Program-made: the position numbers and the translations under genes
In this document: one piece after another, positions 32,985 to 42,935 of the stretch
Numbering within the stretch: position 1 is the first letter of the stretch
Layout of the letters: every line of letters begins with the position of its first letter
The notes under the pieces: generated by a model
Databases searched by the model: none
What the model was told of the DNA's origin: nothing
Seen by the model: the letters and a program-made list of their open reading frames with translations, nothing else
Origin: Candidula unifasciata
Taxonomy: Eukaryota; Mollusca; Gastropoda; Stylommatophora; Geomitridae
Length of the DNA stretch: 64,000 nt
Reading direction: 5' to 3'
NCBI GenBank assembly: GCA_905116865.2
Contig: CAJHNH020008570.1
Location: 270,820 to 334,819, forward strand

Positions 32985-33095
32985 TCTTCTTCTTCTTCGT
33001 TTTCTCCTTTATTTGCTGTAAACTCTGGTGAAAAGCTCGGCTGTTCGTCCACTTCTGGACTTTGTCTCGTTTCAGAACTTCAGTTTTCCGTGTAA
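32985..33095 (-). mobile_element. SINE-E partial copy
   Basis: CTTCTTCTTCGTTTTC, CTGTAAACTCTGGTG, TTCGTCCACTTCTGGACTTT and TTTTCCGTGTAAATG, then truncated. Confidence 0.65.
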
Positions 33096-33539
33096 ATGCC
33101 TTCTACAAGATGAAACGAAATAAGATGAGAAAGTTAGCAACTCAGAATGATTGAACTGTCATACTCCACTTTGCCAAATCTAGAAGGAAAAAGAAACAGG
33201 AGAGAAGTGATAATGAGACAACGTAGAAGTAGATGGAGGAGAAGAGGAAGCATAGAAGGATAGAATGATGAAGAGCCTGGAAGATTATGCTGTCATATTT
33301 TTCATTTGGAGGGTTGGGAGAAGGGGGTGTGGAAATAATGATGGGAAAGAAAAAGAAGTAGAGAGGAGAACAGAAACTTGCCACGGGGAGAAAGTGCATT
33401 TGGTGCAGGTGCCCCGACACAAATAAAACATCTGTGGGGAGGGGGAGGGGGAATTCGTCAGCTCCCTTGCACAATTTCTGTGGGTCTAAACCTTGTGTAA
33501 GAGCCTAATAATATTAAACATAAATTACATAAATTTAGT
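33096..33539. other. purine-rich sequence, no gene
   Basis: AGAAGG-rich DNA. Open frames are low complexity. Confidence 0.5.
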
Positions 33540-33830
33540 TCTCTATCTTCTTCTTCTTCGCGTTCACCAGCTGTACACTCTGGTGGAAAGTTCTGGTTGT
33601 TCGTCCACTTCTGAACTGCAGTCCTGCTCCAGAACCTGAGTGTTGCGTGTGCATCAGTTTCACAGATCTGATTCACTTGAACCAGATTGTTGGTTCCTTG
33701 CCTCTCAGGCAGATGCACTCCGACTTCAAAGGAAGCTCCCTAATTAGTCGACTGTTACGACATGCTTTTGGGTAGGCAGGGGGTCTATTGTTATTTTCCC
33801 CCACGATGGGGCCCCGGAACCCACACGGGG
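33540..33830 (-). mobile_element. SINE-E copy, best preserved
   Basis: Starts CTTCTTCTTCGCGTTCACC (reversed GAA tail), then CTGTACACTCTGGTGGAAAG, GTTCGTCCACTTCTGAACTG, CTCTCAGGCAGATGCACTCC, AGTCGACTGTTACGACATGC and ends CCCGGAACCCACACGGGG. Confidence 0.78.
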
Positions 33831-33879
33831 AATAGGTGTCTATGTATGTGGTTAAGATCCGTCGGAAGATGTATCACAG

Positions 33880-34100
33880 AGATAAAGAATACAATAGGAG
33901 AGACAAAAACTGTATTTTTTGAAATGAAAAATACTTTATGCAATAAATCAATGTCACTGGAGGTTAGAAAAAGAATTCTCGCATGTTGTAACATGTTTTA
34001 ACATACGGCTGTGAAGCCTGGACAATTAATCAACAAGCCGAACAATTTCTTGAGCTTTCGGAGATGGGGTTTTACCGAAGGATCAACCTGCCTAAGCCCA
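33880..34100 (+). pseudogene. LINE ORF2 scrap
   Basis: SLEVRKRILACCNMF, then after a frameshift TYGCEAWTINQQAEQFLELS and GFYRRINLPK: the YGCE.WT motif followed by the M.F.RR.L segment. Confidence 0.7.
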
Positions 34101-34299
34101 GATTTTCTGGCGACCATTTCTGGGTGTTGTGGTAGACTGTAGTATAGGCACAACTTTCATGTCTGTTTGGAGACAAAGAGTGACGTCCTTCGTTTTGTAC
34201 ACTATCGATCAGCCGATATTTATCCATTACGGTTGGACGGCATTTCGGGGATTTGTAGCTGTTTGATTCTTATCTTTGAGATATCCATCCTCATCATCA

Positions 34300-34515
34300 T
34301 TATCATCATGAAGCAGATCTTTTTCAGAACGTCGCTCTCATCACGGTCTGCTGAAAGAAATTTGGCCTCTCACCAGCTCTGCTATCTAGTGCACTGTCCT
34401 ACCCAAAGTGCCATTTATATCATGTGCCTATCTTCATGCTGGTCGGTCCCTGCCGCTCGTTCCTGGTACTATGCCTTCTGCTAATATTTTTTCTTATCTT
34501 CCATGATAAGCTTGT
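34300..34515 (-). mobile_element. LINE 3' end copy
   Basis: Homologous to the 3' part of the 6540-7140 element: GTCCTACCCAAAGTGCC, TCGGTCCCTGCCGCTCGTTC, CTGGTACTATGCCTTCTGCT. Confidence 0.65.
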
Positions 34516-35219
34516 TAGGATAATAATGTAGTCATTTTTTTTGTCCCCAGCAGCTGTCAGTACCGGTTTATCAACTCTATCAGAAACAATCAGCAATAGC
34601 ACCGGCAGCAGCAATAACAGCAGCAACGGCAATCCCGCACGGCGGTACTGCATTTACACGTCAAAGCCACGTCATCAGTTTCGTTATTAAAGAAGACGCA
34701 AATGGGGTCATCAATCAAGATTATAACGAAGACATCTAGAAACATCTACATAATTAAAAACAACGAAATACTTAGTTCTCACTACTGGATACAACTCGAA
34801 CAGTCAAACAGAACAGCGCGAGCAAGGGGCAAATGGTGAAAAACGTGTAGACAAAGCTAATTTGGCAACGTTAGAACTGCATGATTCTTCTTCTTTTGTG
34901 TTGAGTTCGTTTGCAGTGAAGCTGAAACATTTGTGCCTTGAGATTAATTATTTGATGTCACCATTTTTATTTTCCTTTAGTTTTATTTCCAACGTCTTTT
35001 ACACGCGTTACTGCCATTCTCTTGTAGGAAGCTCCTGCAATTGTCACAATTGTGCTAAAGGGTTTTTTTTCTGGCCCTTTGCAGCTGTTGAGTGATTTTA
35101 CTGAAGGGCGCAGACAGCACACTGCAGATGACACAGACAAGTCAGTCGGTCCGACATTTATAGAATGTTCGAGATTGACACAAAGATTATATTGCATATT
35201 AGTCTTATTTTTTGAGCAA
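34516..35219. other. no recognised feature
   Basis: A short CAGCAG/AGCAAC-rich stretch lies at 34590-34630. Nothing coding recognised. Confidence 0.5.
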
Positions 35220-35810
35220 AAAATTCAGTCTCCGAACTGTAATCTCTGACTCGAGAGACTCCTATTCTAAATGCTGAACACCGACTCACGGGATTAATTC
35301 TCCACGCTCTAATCTCTAAATCCCAGGATTTCGTCTTTACACTTCAAGCGACGACTTATAAAATTTACACTGCTCAGTCCAAAACAGGACTCACCGAATT
35401 CCAACTTCAGACCTCAAATTCGGATTAGAAGGATTCAGAATTAACACTAATCCTTGACTCACAGATTCAAACGTCGTGCTGTATAATCTTTGACTCGCGT
35501 GATTCACATTCAGTGGTGTAATCCCTGACTCATAGGATTTAAATTCAGAAACACTATAATCCCTGTTTCAAAGGATCTAAATTCAAAACTGTGATCCTTG
35601 TTTTACAGGATTTAAACCCCACACTTCTTCCATCCCCGACCTACAAGATTTAAATCCAACACTTCAGTACCCGTCCCACAGGATATAAACCCGATCCTCC
35701 AGTCCCCGACTCAGAGAATTTAAGCCTCACACTCAAATATCTGAATCAGTGGATGCAAACTTCAGTAATTTCCGGCTCAAAAGATTCAACCCAAACTCTA
35801 GGAACATCTG
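35220..35810. repeat. degenerate minisatellite, about 36-40 bp
   Basis: Words of the type GACTCACAGGATTTAAATTC and ACACTCTAATCCC recur throughout with heavy divergence and variable spacing. Confidence 0.7.
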
Positions 35811-35834
35811 CATCACGCCCCCCCCCCTTCCCCC

Positions 35835-35985
35835 CTCCCCTCCGTTCGCTTTTAACGGTTTTAGTTTACAGCTAGGCTGCGATATCAGCGCCTATTGGCC
35901 CATCACATCCGATTTCAGGCAAACAGCGCAGAGATCAAGTGTCTACACCACTGGTCACGCCAGTTACGTGAAAAATTGAGTAGTA
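35835..35985 (-). mobile_element. SINE-E2 partial copy
   Basis: TCGCTTTTAACGGTTTTAG, AGCTAGGCTGCGATATCAGC and CACATCCGATTTCAGGC are the reverse of the SINE-E2 tail. Confidence 0.55.
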
Positions 35986-36576
35986 AAGGAAATGGACATA
36001 ATATACCAGGTTGGCTAGTCGCTGACAAAAAAATTTTTTAAAAAAGTTGATGTGTATTGAATATCTTGGCTAGATGGCAGAGTGAAAAGAGTAGATACCA
36101 GACGAGGGAAGAAATCCCTCAGACGCAAAAGGCAGGCCTTAGCAGATAATGCCACTAGACCAGAAATAATAGGTATTCATATACAGATTCTTCCACAAAT
36201 ACGGTACTTGAATGACATGAACTTAAAACTAACAACTGCTTTTATATTAAAGACGGTCAATTGGACATCTTAGCGCCAATAAGGGAGAAGAAGCAGAAGA
36301 ATCCTTCCAAATGATGCCATCGCATCACTAAACTAACAAGTGTGCTTCGACTCTCCACCGGTTGGACAATGTTCTCTAATGGCTTAACGTGAGGAGTTAG
36401 CAGATTTGTTAACAGCGGAAAGAGAAGTGGGTGCCGCATCACGTACAGCCAGACAAACGCATCTGGAAATGCCGATAGCGTCCAGTGCAGATGCAACAGA
36501 AGTTGAAGGTAAGTCTTGACGTTTGTTATATGGTGTAAAGCGGATGTCCAGTTTTCTTTGGTCTTGTTCTTGTTCT
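35986..36576. other. no recognised feature
   Basis: Nothing coding is recognised. Confidence 0.5.
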
Positions 36577-37118
36577 TGTTCTTCTTCTTCTTCTTCTTCT
36601 TCTTTCTTTCTTTCTTCTTCTTCTTCTTCTTCTTCTTCTTCTTCTTCTTCTTCTTCTTCTTCTTCTTCTTCTTCTTCTTCTTCTTCTCTTCTTCTTTCTT
36701 TCTTCTTCTTCTTTCTTCTTCTTCTTCTTCTTCTTCTCTTTTCTTTCTTCTTCTTCTTTCTTCTTCTTCTTCTTTTCTTCTTCTTCTTCTTCTTCTTTCT
36801 TCTTCTTCTTCTTCTTCTTCTTCTTCTTCTTCTTCTTCTTCTTCTTCTTCTTCTTCTTCTTTCTTTCTTCTTCTTCTTCTTCTTCTTCTTCTTCTTCTTT
36901 CTTTCTTCTTCTTCTTCTTCTTCTTCTTCTTCTTCTTCTTCTTCTTCTTCTTCTTCTTTTCTTCTTCTTCTTTCTTTCTTCTTCTTTCTTCTTCTTCTTC
37001 TTCTTCTTCTTCTTCTTCTTCTTCTTCTTCTTTCTTCTTCTCTTCTTCTTCTTCTTCTTCTCTTCTTCTTCTTCTTTGGTCTTCTTCTTCTTCTTCTTCT
37101 GTTTCTTCTGCTACTGTG
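36577..37118. repeat. (CTT)n array, about 540 bp
   Basis: CTT repeats with sporadic extra T or missing bases that shift the frame. It directly abuts the tail end of a reversed SINE-E2, so it is best read as that element's expanded (GAA)n tail. Confidence 0.95.
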
Positions 37119-37305
37119 TTCGCCCTAAATAGAGCAGCTGTCCTGTGGTTTTGTTGTTCAGAGCTAGGTTACTATATCAGTGCCTTTTTACCCCAAATCA
37201 TCCCACTTCAGCAAACTGATTAGTCGCCTTTTACGACATGCCAGTTAGGGGCAATGTATCCACCCCTTTCCCACCCCTCCCATGGGACCCAGAAACCCAC
37301 ACTGT
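37119..37305 (-). mobile_element. SINE-E2 copy
   Basis: TTCGCCCTAAATAGAGCAGC, GAGCTAGGTTACTATATCAG, ATTAGTCGCCTTTTACGACA, TGCCAGTTAGGGGC and ACCCAGAAACCCACACTG. The right half matches SINE-E. Confidence 0.62.
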
Positions 37306-37640
37306 GAGTGTACTTGTTAAACTGACCGTATGTGTTTTTGCTTTTGTGGTTGGTTGTCTTTCTGGATGTTTTTGTTAACTTTGCCCTGTTCAATTTCTGT
37401 CATTGTTAGTGTAGTTGTTAAGTTTTCCTGGTTCAGTGTTGCAGATTTGGGTGCAGTTAAACTGTCCATGTTAACTATTGTCACTGTGGTGCACTTTTCA
37501 AGTTTTCCATGTTCGGTTGTGTAGATGTGTAACTATTATTTGGTTGAGTTTTCCGTGTTAATTATTGTTACTGTGAGCCCAGTTCCTTTTACTATCTCTT
37601 ATTCAATGTTGTAGATGCCAGTGCAGCTACTACTGAGTTC
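37306..37640. repeat. degenerate repeat, period about 80 bp
   Basis: GTTAAGTTTTCCTGGTTCAG, GTTGCAGATTTGGGTGCAG and TGTTAACTATTGTCACTGTG recur in altered form. Confidence 0.5.
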
Positions 37641-38355
37641 GGATTTCCGTTGTTTTATTAGCGGAAAAATGGGAAATCAACTTCTGAAGTTTGACGTGAA
37701 CTGATATGTTAGTAGCGGACACGCATAAGTGAAAACATATTTTATAAAGCAGTGATGTTAAGGAGAAGGAATGAAAGATAAAAGGATAAGGAAGTAGGAA
37801 AACATGGAGGGAAGAAGTAAGCAACTACAACAACAAAGATATCTAAAGTGAGGATAGAATGAAGAAAGTGATGAAAGAAGGGCGGAAATAAGGAAAGAAG
37901 AAATTGAGAAAGAGTTTGAAGACCAACAGTTTGAAAATGAGGAAGAAGGTGAGAAAAGCAATGCTGAAAGTTAGAAGATAAGCTAATAAAGAAGTATAGC
38001 ACACACACAAACAGTTCCAAAACAGACACACTCAGACAAGATTACTGTAAACAAATGTATTATTTACAGTTACAAATTCACAGTCAGTTTCGTAGTAACT
38101 TATAATGGGGTTACTATCTTTCATAATAATCGTATAATAGAATCTAATCAAAAATGTATTACTGTTGTCGCCCACGCCAGCGCTCATGTTGTTGGCTGTC
38201 AATGTGTTTCAGGAACACTGTCTGTGCTAGTATCACTGGTTATCTATATTATAGGGAATGCCGTCATATAGACACGATATTTGTATGGTGTATGTATTAT
38301 AGTGTTGGTGTTCGTTGCTTTAGTTTTATTGCTTTTCATTTGTGTCTGACCACTT
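37641..38355. other. no recognised feature
   Basis: Purine-rich on the + strand around 37755-37980. No motif recognised in the low-complexity open frames. Confidence 0.5.
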
Positions 38356-38542
38356 TTTAGGGCGGTGTAGACAAAGGTTTCTGAGACTGAAGCATGGCTA
38401 CTGCCGTCGCCACGTGCTGTGGAGGTTAAAGTGTTTTAATATTGCCCCCCAGAAGAAAAACTTCGACCACTTATCGGGGGTCGAACCAGGTCACTGTATG
38501 AGAGCCCGACGCTGTGACCACTCGGCCAGCCGCTCTTAGGTG
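38356..38542 (-). mobile_element. SINE-A copy, full length
   Basis: On the - strand: GAGCGGCTGGCCGAGTGGTC (A box), CTGGTTCGACCCCCGATAAG (B box GGTTCGACCCC), body around GCCACAGCACG-like sequence. Confidence 0.72.
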
Positions 38543-38554
38543 TGAGTAAAAAAA

Positions 38555-38805
38555 AAAAGTAAAGATCTCACTTCATACTCCCATGCCCGCCCATATATGA
38601 AAAGGGGAGGGTTAATGTGGTCAGCATTACGCCGGCCGTCTTTACTTCCCTCAGACATCCATCCTGGTACCCATTTTAGGCTGGGTCGACTTGCGAAGCC
38701 CCATACCATGATAAAAATCCACGCATCCAGCAGTGGGTTTTGATCGCGGTACACTGGAATTACGAGTCTGACTCGCAATGCCTGAGCCACGGACGCTGCC
38801 GATAC
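38555..38805 (-). mobile_element. SINE-B2 copy
   Basis: GTAAAGATCTCACTTCATAC, GGTCAGCATTACGCCGGCCG, CCATACCATGATAAAAATCC, AGCAGTGGGTTTTGATCGCG, GACTCGCAATGCCTGAGCCA. Confidence 0.78.
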
Positions 38806-39214
38806 TAGGTGTGTTCACATAAAATCTTCTTTTCAAATGTGTACCTAAAAGCCAGTCAATAAAATAAATTTAAGTTGTCTTGTAAACAACAAATCGATAC
38901 TGTAGGAAGCTCAAGTTAGCAGACATTTGTGGCTCGCTAGCAAGATGGATGACAGCTTTATAGCAAATAAAAAACAAGGAGCAGGAAACCGTGGCAGGTT
39001 GATGTCAGTAACAACATCCTAGCTTGTGATTCTGTCCCCGGGGAAGATATATTCGTTTCTTTCCGGGTTAAACGTTTTAGTGATTAAAATGGCGTCATGT
39101 TTAGTTTGAATTTACAATACTTAATTGATTTATATGCCTGATGGATTGTTTGGCGTGTTGTTTCGAGTTGATTTAGTTGTTCGCTTGAGTCTGACACTTA
39201 TTGAGGATGCTTAC
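38806..39214. other. no recognised feature
   Basis: Nothing recognised. Confidence 0.5.
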
Positions 39215-39475
39215 GTTGATTACACAGTCGACGTCTGCTGCTCAGATGTTGCCAGTTCGCTTCGAAATTCCAAGATACCCAGGTTGATGCCGGTAGCGTG
39301 CGATTTAGCATCAGACAGTTTTGTTGATTTCCATTATGGTATGGAGCCCCTACCGTTTTGAAAGCAATGGCAAACTAATGAATGTGAAACTGCCTAGTAA
39401 AAGCAGGCAACAACAACAAAAAATGCTACGATTGGTTCTGCACCATAATGTAAAGGATAGGCGGCTAACTCTATT
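39215..39475 (+). mobile_element. SINE-D copy, diverged
   Basis: TTCGCTTCGAAATTCCAAGA (head), AAAGCAATGGCAAACTAATG, CTGCCTAGTAAAAGCAG, GATTGGTTCTGCACCATAAT, GTAAAGGATAGGCGGCTAAC: the reverse complement of the other SINE-D copies. Confidence 0.7.
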
Positions 39476-39550
39476 GATATTAATTGCTTGTTAGAATTAC
39501 ACATGGCTTGTGTGTTGAATTTGTTGGACGTCTATCGGATTGTCTGCTGG

Positions 39551-39596
39551 GTTGAACCATGACCTACTTTAGATCTAAAGTAGGTCATAGTTGAAC
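39551..39596. repeat. perfect 30-bp palindrome between direct repeats
   Basis: 39559-39588 is a perfect inverted repeat with no spacer (half-site ATGACCTACTTTAGA). It is bracketed by GTTGAAC at 39551-39557 and 39590-39596. Confidence 0.9.
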
Positions 39597-39597
39597 A

Positions 39598-40161
39598 CTT
39601 CGCTCTACAATGTGGTTAAAGAACTAGGATTGCGCGGTAATGAACGGAAACGAACACTTAAAAAACTGGGCGAGGCAGCCGAAAGGGCCTCGAGCTGGCT
39701 TTGGACGCAACGCAACAACGTAGGGGACGGGCCTCGGTGAGCTGGTCCGGGTCTCTAGTGGAAAAGGGTTTCTCACCATTTGAAAGTCCATCGTGTCCGA
39801 ATTGTCTGCCAAGTGATCTTCTGCCACCTGCTAATAAAGTCCAACATGTGTCCGGTAAACCAATCGTAAGCTTGTCCCTCGGTCGTCCAGGCACGCTGAC
39901 TGTTCTAATTAGGCTGCCGCGACGACTTCTTATCTCACAGTACCTTCTGCAAACCACCAAGTCGTCTTGTCTCTATCCGAAAGGAAAACACCATCCGGTA
40001 ATTTCGTGCAGCAGGGAACCAGCCCTGAGCTTCATGAACTCAGGTGGGCCCACCTCCGAAAGCGTCTAGGAATCGTGGGCCGAAATACTCGTTGACGAGG
40101 ATAATTTCTACTGACGACTGGTAGATCCCTGCTGTACTTGCTCCCTGTGAGTTTATTCCTA
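39598..40161 (+). mobile_element. R2-like retrotransposon, severely 5'-truncated second copy
   Basis: Collinear with 18532-19098: CTACAATGTGGTTAAAGAAC, then GAGCTGGCTTTGGACGCAAC and the ORF stop TGA at 39738-39740, then the same 3' UTR ending CTCCCTGTGAGTTTATTCCT. Differences are scattered substitutions and small indels. Only the last about 45 codons of the ORF remain. The right boundary falls at about 40161; no convincing target duplication was found. Confidence 0.88.
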
Positions 40162-40511
40162 CTTGGCAAATTGCTTAGTTACTTAAATCACAGGCTAGAA
40201 GCTTGACAGAATGGTTGTTTTTCTCATGTGGGTTCCACTTTGCAGGAAAATATAATGGACCCACTGCGCTTAAGCAAACATGTCGTAAGAGGGACAAATT
40301 AAAAGTTTTCTTAAATCTGGCCGAAAGGTCCAAACGAGTGTTCCATAGGTTGCAGCCTCGTTGTAAATCAAAACGAAACGTGTCGACCGCACTTTTAGGG
40401 GCAACGTACGCAACAGCAGCAGCAGCCGTGGTGGTAAAAAGCAGGGAAAAGAAGGAATAAATCAAAATCATTTGTTTAATGTAATACCATTATTTACTTT
40501 ACATGGAATCT
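40162..40511. other. no recognised gene
   Basis: GGTTGCAGCCTCGTTGTAAA at 40349 faintly recalls the SINE-E2 tail. Opposing 85-98 codon open frames have no known motif. Confidence 0.4.
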
Positions 40512-40626
40512 CTTCTTCTTCTTCTTCTTCTTCTTCTTCTTCTTCTTCTTCTTCTTCTTCTTCTTCTTCTTCTTCTTCTTCTTCTTCTTCTTCTTCTTCT
40601 TCTTCTTCTTCTTCTTCTTCTCCTCC
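40512..40626. repeat. (CTT)n microsatellite
   Basis: About 36 CTT repeats; the poly-Ser frame over it is an artefact. Confidence 0.95.
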
Positions 40627-40819
40627 TCTTCTTTTAAAGAATTTCAGGTGTGGGAGGTAACGAGTAGGTTGATAGATTAGCTGCTGCCACTCCTCTGATC
40701 GTTTAGCAACTCTATATTAAAGTGGACGTGGTGAAGGTTCTCTGCAATCAAATGGGCAGTGCAATAGAACAGAGAATCCAAACACTGAAAGACTAATTCA
40801 AAGGACGGTGAGTAGAGGT

Positions 40820-41860
40820 TCTGGCTATAGATTACAGATTTAAGAATCAACATCATAACACACCGGGCATACCCGTAGATGCTCCGTCTCCCGCAATAAA
40901 TGTCTCAAGGTGTAGTGGCTAACTGTTTCCGTAGCATGTTGATTATACACACGTCGTTCTCTTCCTCACATCCTTGTCGGATCTAATCCTGATTCTTTGT
41001 TGACACATTCTTACACATGTCATTTCATTTTATCTCGTGTCGTCTATCATCATTAGTTCATAAATGGTTTTCATAATACCCCTGTCTCCAGAACGAGTGT
41101 CCCATAGCTGTCAGTTTGTGTAGCCAGAAAATCGTCTCTTTCATTCCCTCATGCCCCTGACATGTCTCGTCCGCCCGCCTGAGTCCATGTAATGATGACG
41201 TTGCTGTTGCTTGATGTCCATTCATGCCACACAGGTATATTAGACCTGCCGTAGTAAAGACTGACAAACATTCACTTACTAATTTCCACTAATCAGTCTG
41301 TTTTCCGCCATCCATATCAAAGCTGCAGTGATTGCCTCAACCTCCATCCTCGTGCTTGAAGTTGTAGATAAAAACACCATTTTTTTCAGCCACAATTTTT
41401 CCATTCACTCTAGCTAAAAATCCCCAGCCAGGTCTTACACACCGACGAACAGAATCACCGGTGTACACTACTGCATCATCTAACCTAGTATTTTCTTCTA
41501 TCAGTTATTGTACCTCTAATTCTGGCATATCGTTACCCCACTTTCTACATTCTCTTCCTAACGTGATAATGACCTGATGGAAACAGCTGTTGTGTGTATT
41601 TCAATCAACCTTTTCCTACCACTTGTGCATTTTCTCGACTAGTTCTATCCATGACTTTATTTTTTCAACCGGTCTCTTCTAAAACCTTTCAGAATGTCAT
41701 ACAATGGATGCCCTTCGTCGTGTAGGCCTTGGCTTGTGTCGGTGACGGTCTAAAATATACCAATGTCCGACCAAGTATTTACCTCATTGTTATAATTGAT
41801 GTGTCTCGTGTGCATCCCAAGGCAGTTCTCATTCCTTCATTTTGAATTTGGGGTTCTTGA
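40820..41860 (-). pseudogene. RNase H-bearing LINE remnant, second copy
   Basis: On the - strand: VYTGDSVRRCVRPGWGFLAR then SSTRMEVEAITAALIWM (RNase H start) at about 41480-41310, and near 40970-40855 RVYNQHATETVSHYTLRHLL and RETEHLRVCPVC (C-terminal tail of the same family as 11735-12405). The middle is heavily decayed. The region above 41480 looks like the decayed RT end. Confidence 0.68.
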
Positions 41861-41914
41861 AGATATTCAACAATGCCTGGAAAACATAAGCGGACTTGAC
41901 AAAATTTAAAAGGC

Positions 41915-42195
41915 AAAATAAAGACCCCTTTTCCACGCCTTTAGGCGCATCGGGTGTATGGGAAGAGCGCCCATATTTTTTCAGACCATCAGCACTAGGT
42001 GGGTAATGTGGTTAGCATTTCATCGGCCGTCTCTACTTCCTCAGGTCAGCCATCCTGGTACCCATTTTCGGCTGGGTTGACCTGCGAAGCCCCATACCAC
42101 GATAAAAATCCACGCAGCCAGCAGTGGGTTTCGATCGCGGTGCGTTGGAATTACGAGTCGGACTCGCAACGCCTAAGCCACGGACGTCGCAGCGG
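41915..42195 (-). mobile_element. SINE-B2 copy
   Basis: AAGACCCCTTTTCCACGCCT, CATCAGCACTAGGTGGGTAA, CCATACCACGATAAAAATCC, CAGCAGTGGGTTTCGATCGC and GACTCGCAACGCCTAAGCCA. Confidence 0.8.
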
Positions 42196-42680
42196 ACTTT
42201 TAATCAGGTTTAAACTGGTACTACTTGTCTGTCGACTCTTTGTTGGCTACTGGAGAAGGGGATGGTGCACGTGCGGGAATCCCCCCGATTGCAATGACGT
42301 CAATTCCTGATTCAGTCACTCGCCACTTCCTGTGTGCCACTTGTGCGCTTCATGAGTCATTTCCTTTTCCGCTCACAGCTACCTCCCTTGAGCGGAAGGG
42401 GATGTTCACTGTGTTGCAGAACAAAATCATGACTGTCGATTTCGGATTTTTTTTTTTTTTTTTTATTGCTAAGAAAAAAACTGAGTGTCCTCTTCATGAG
42501 TGGACATCGACGCTCTGCTACCCGTATCTGTCTGTCTGTCTGTTCCTCCGCCCATCTGTCCTTTGACCTAACCGTCTGTTTATGCATCAGCCTGTCAGTC
42601 CGTCTGTATATCTATGTTTGCACACCCATACACACAATAAAGCAAGGCGTGAATGATTCGTGTGAGCGGAAGTAAATATC
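42196..42680. other. no gene; T tract and CTGT-rich stretch
   Basis: T tract at about 42448-42464, and TCTGTCTGTCTG-like sequence at 42527-42610. Confidence 0.5.
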
Positions 42681-42753
42681 CATATGAAAGATATACACAT
42701 AGTACATCAGTGTGATAGCATTGGGAACACGTCTCCGTTTCACAGAGACGCTT
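42681..42753. repeat. about 75-bp dispersed direct repeat, left copy
   Basis: ATATGAAAGATATACACATA, GTGATAGCATTGGGAACACG, GTTTCACAGAGACGCTT: about 85 percent identical to 45814-45888, same orientation. Confidence 0.8.
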
Positions 42754-42784
42754 AGAAATCTTGTGAAAGACATGTTGAATGAAT

Positions 42785-42935
42785 GTTGAATGTTGAATTA
42801 GGAATCGACATCACAACATTTGTGACACTTTTATAAGCGTTCCGTCCCCATCTTCAATTCCGATGGTACCAGTAACAGTCTGATTGTAAATCCGTCTCAT
42901 CCTTCCCCTGAGTGTTGAGCGTCGGTCAGATCCCC
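42785..42935 (-). pseudogene. RNase H-bearing LINE, 3' piece (third copy, split)
   Basis: On the - strand STLRGRMRRIYNQTVTGTIG then the ORF end, collinear with the 11735-11900 end of the first copy. The frame is interrupted at 42936 by the inserted LTR-like element and resumes at 45061. Confidence 0.75.

Noticed and set aside
36516..37223. Phe/Ser/Leu-rich open frames up to 235 codons
   Set aside because: CTT array in three frames.
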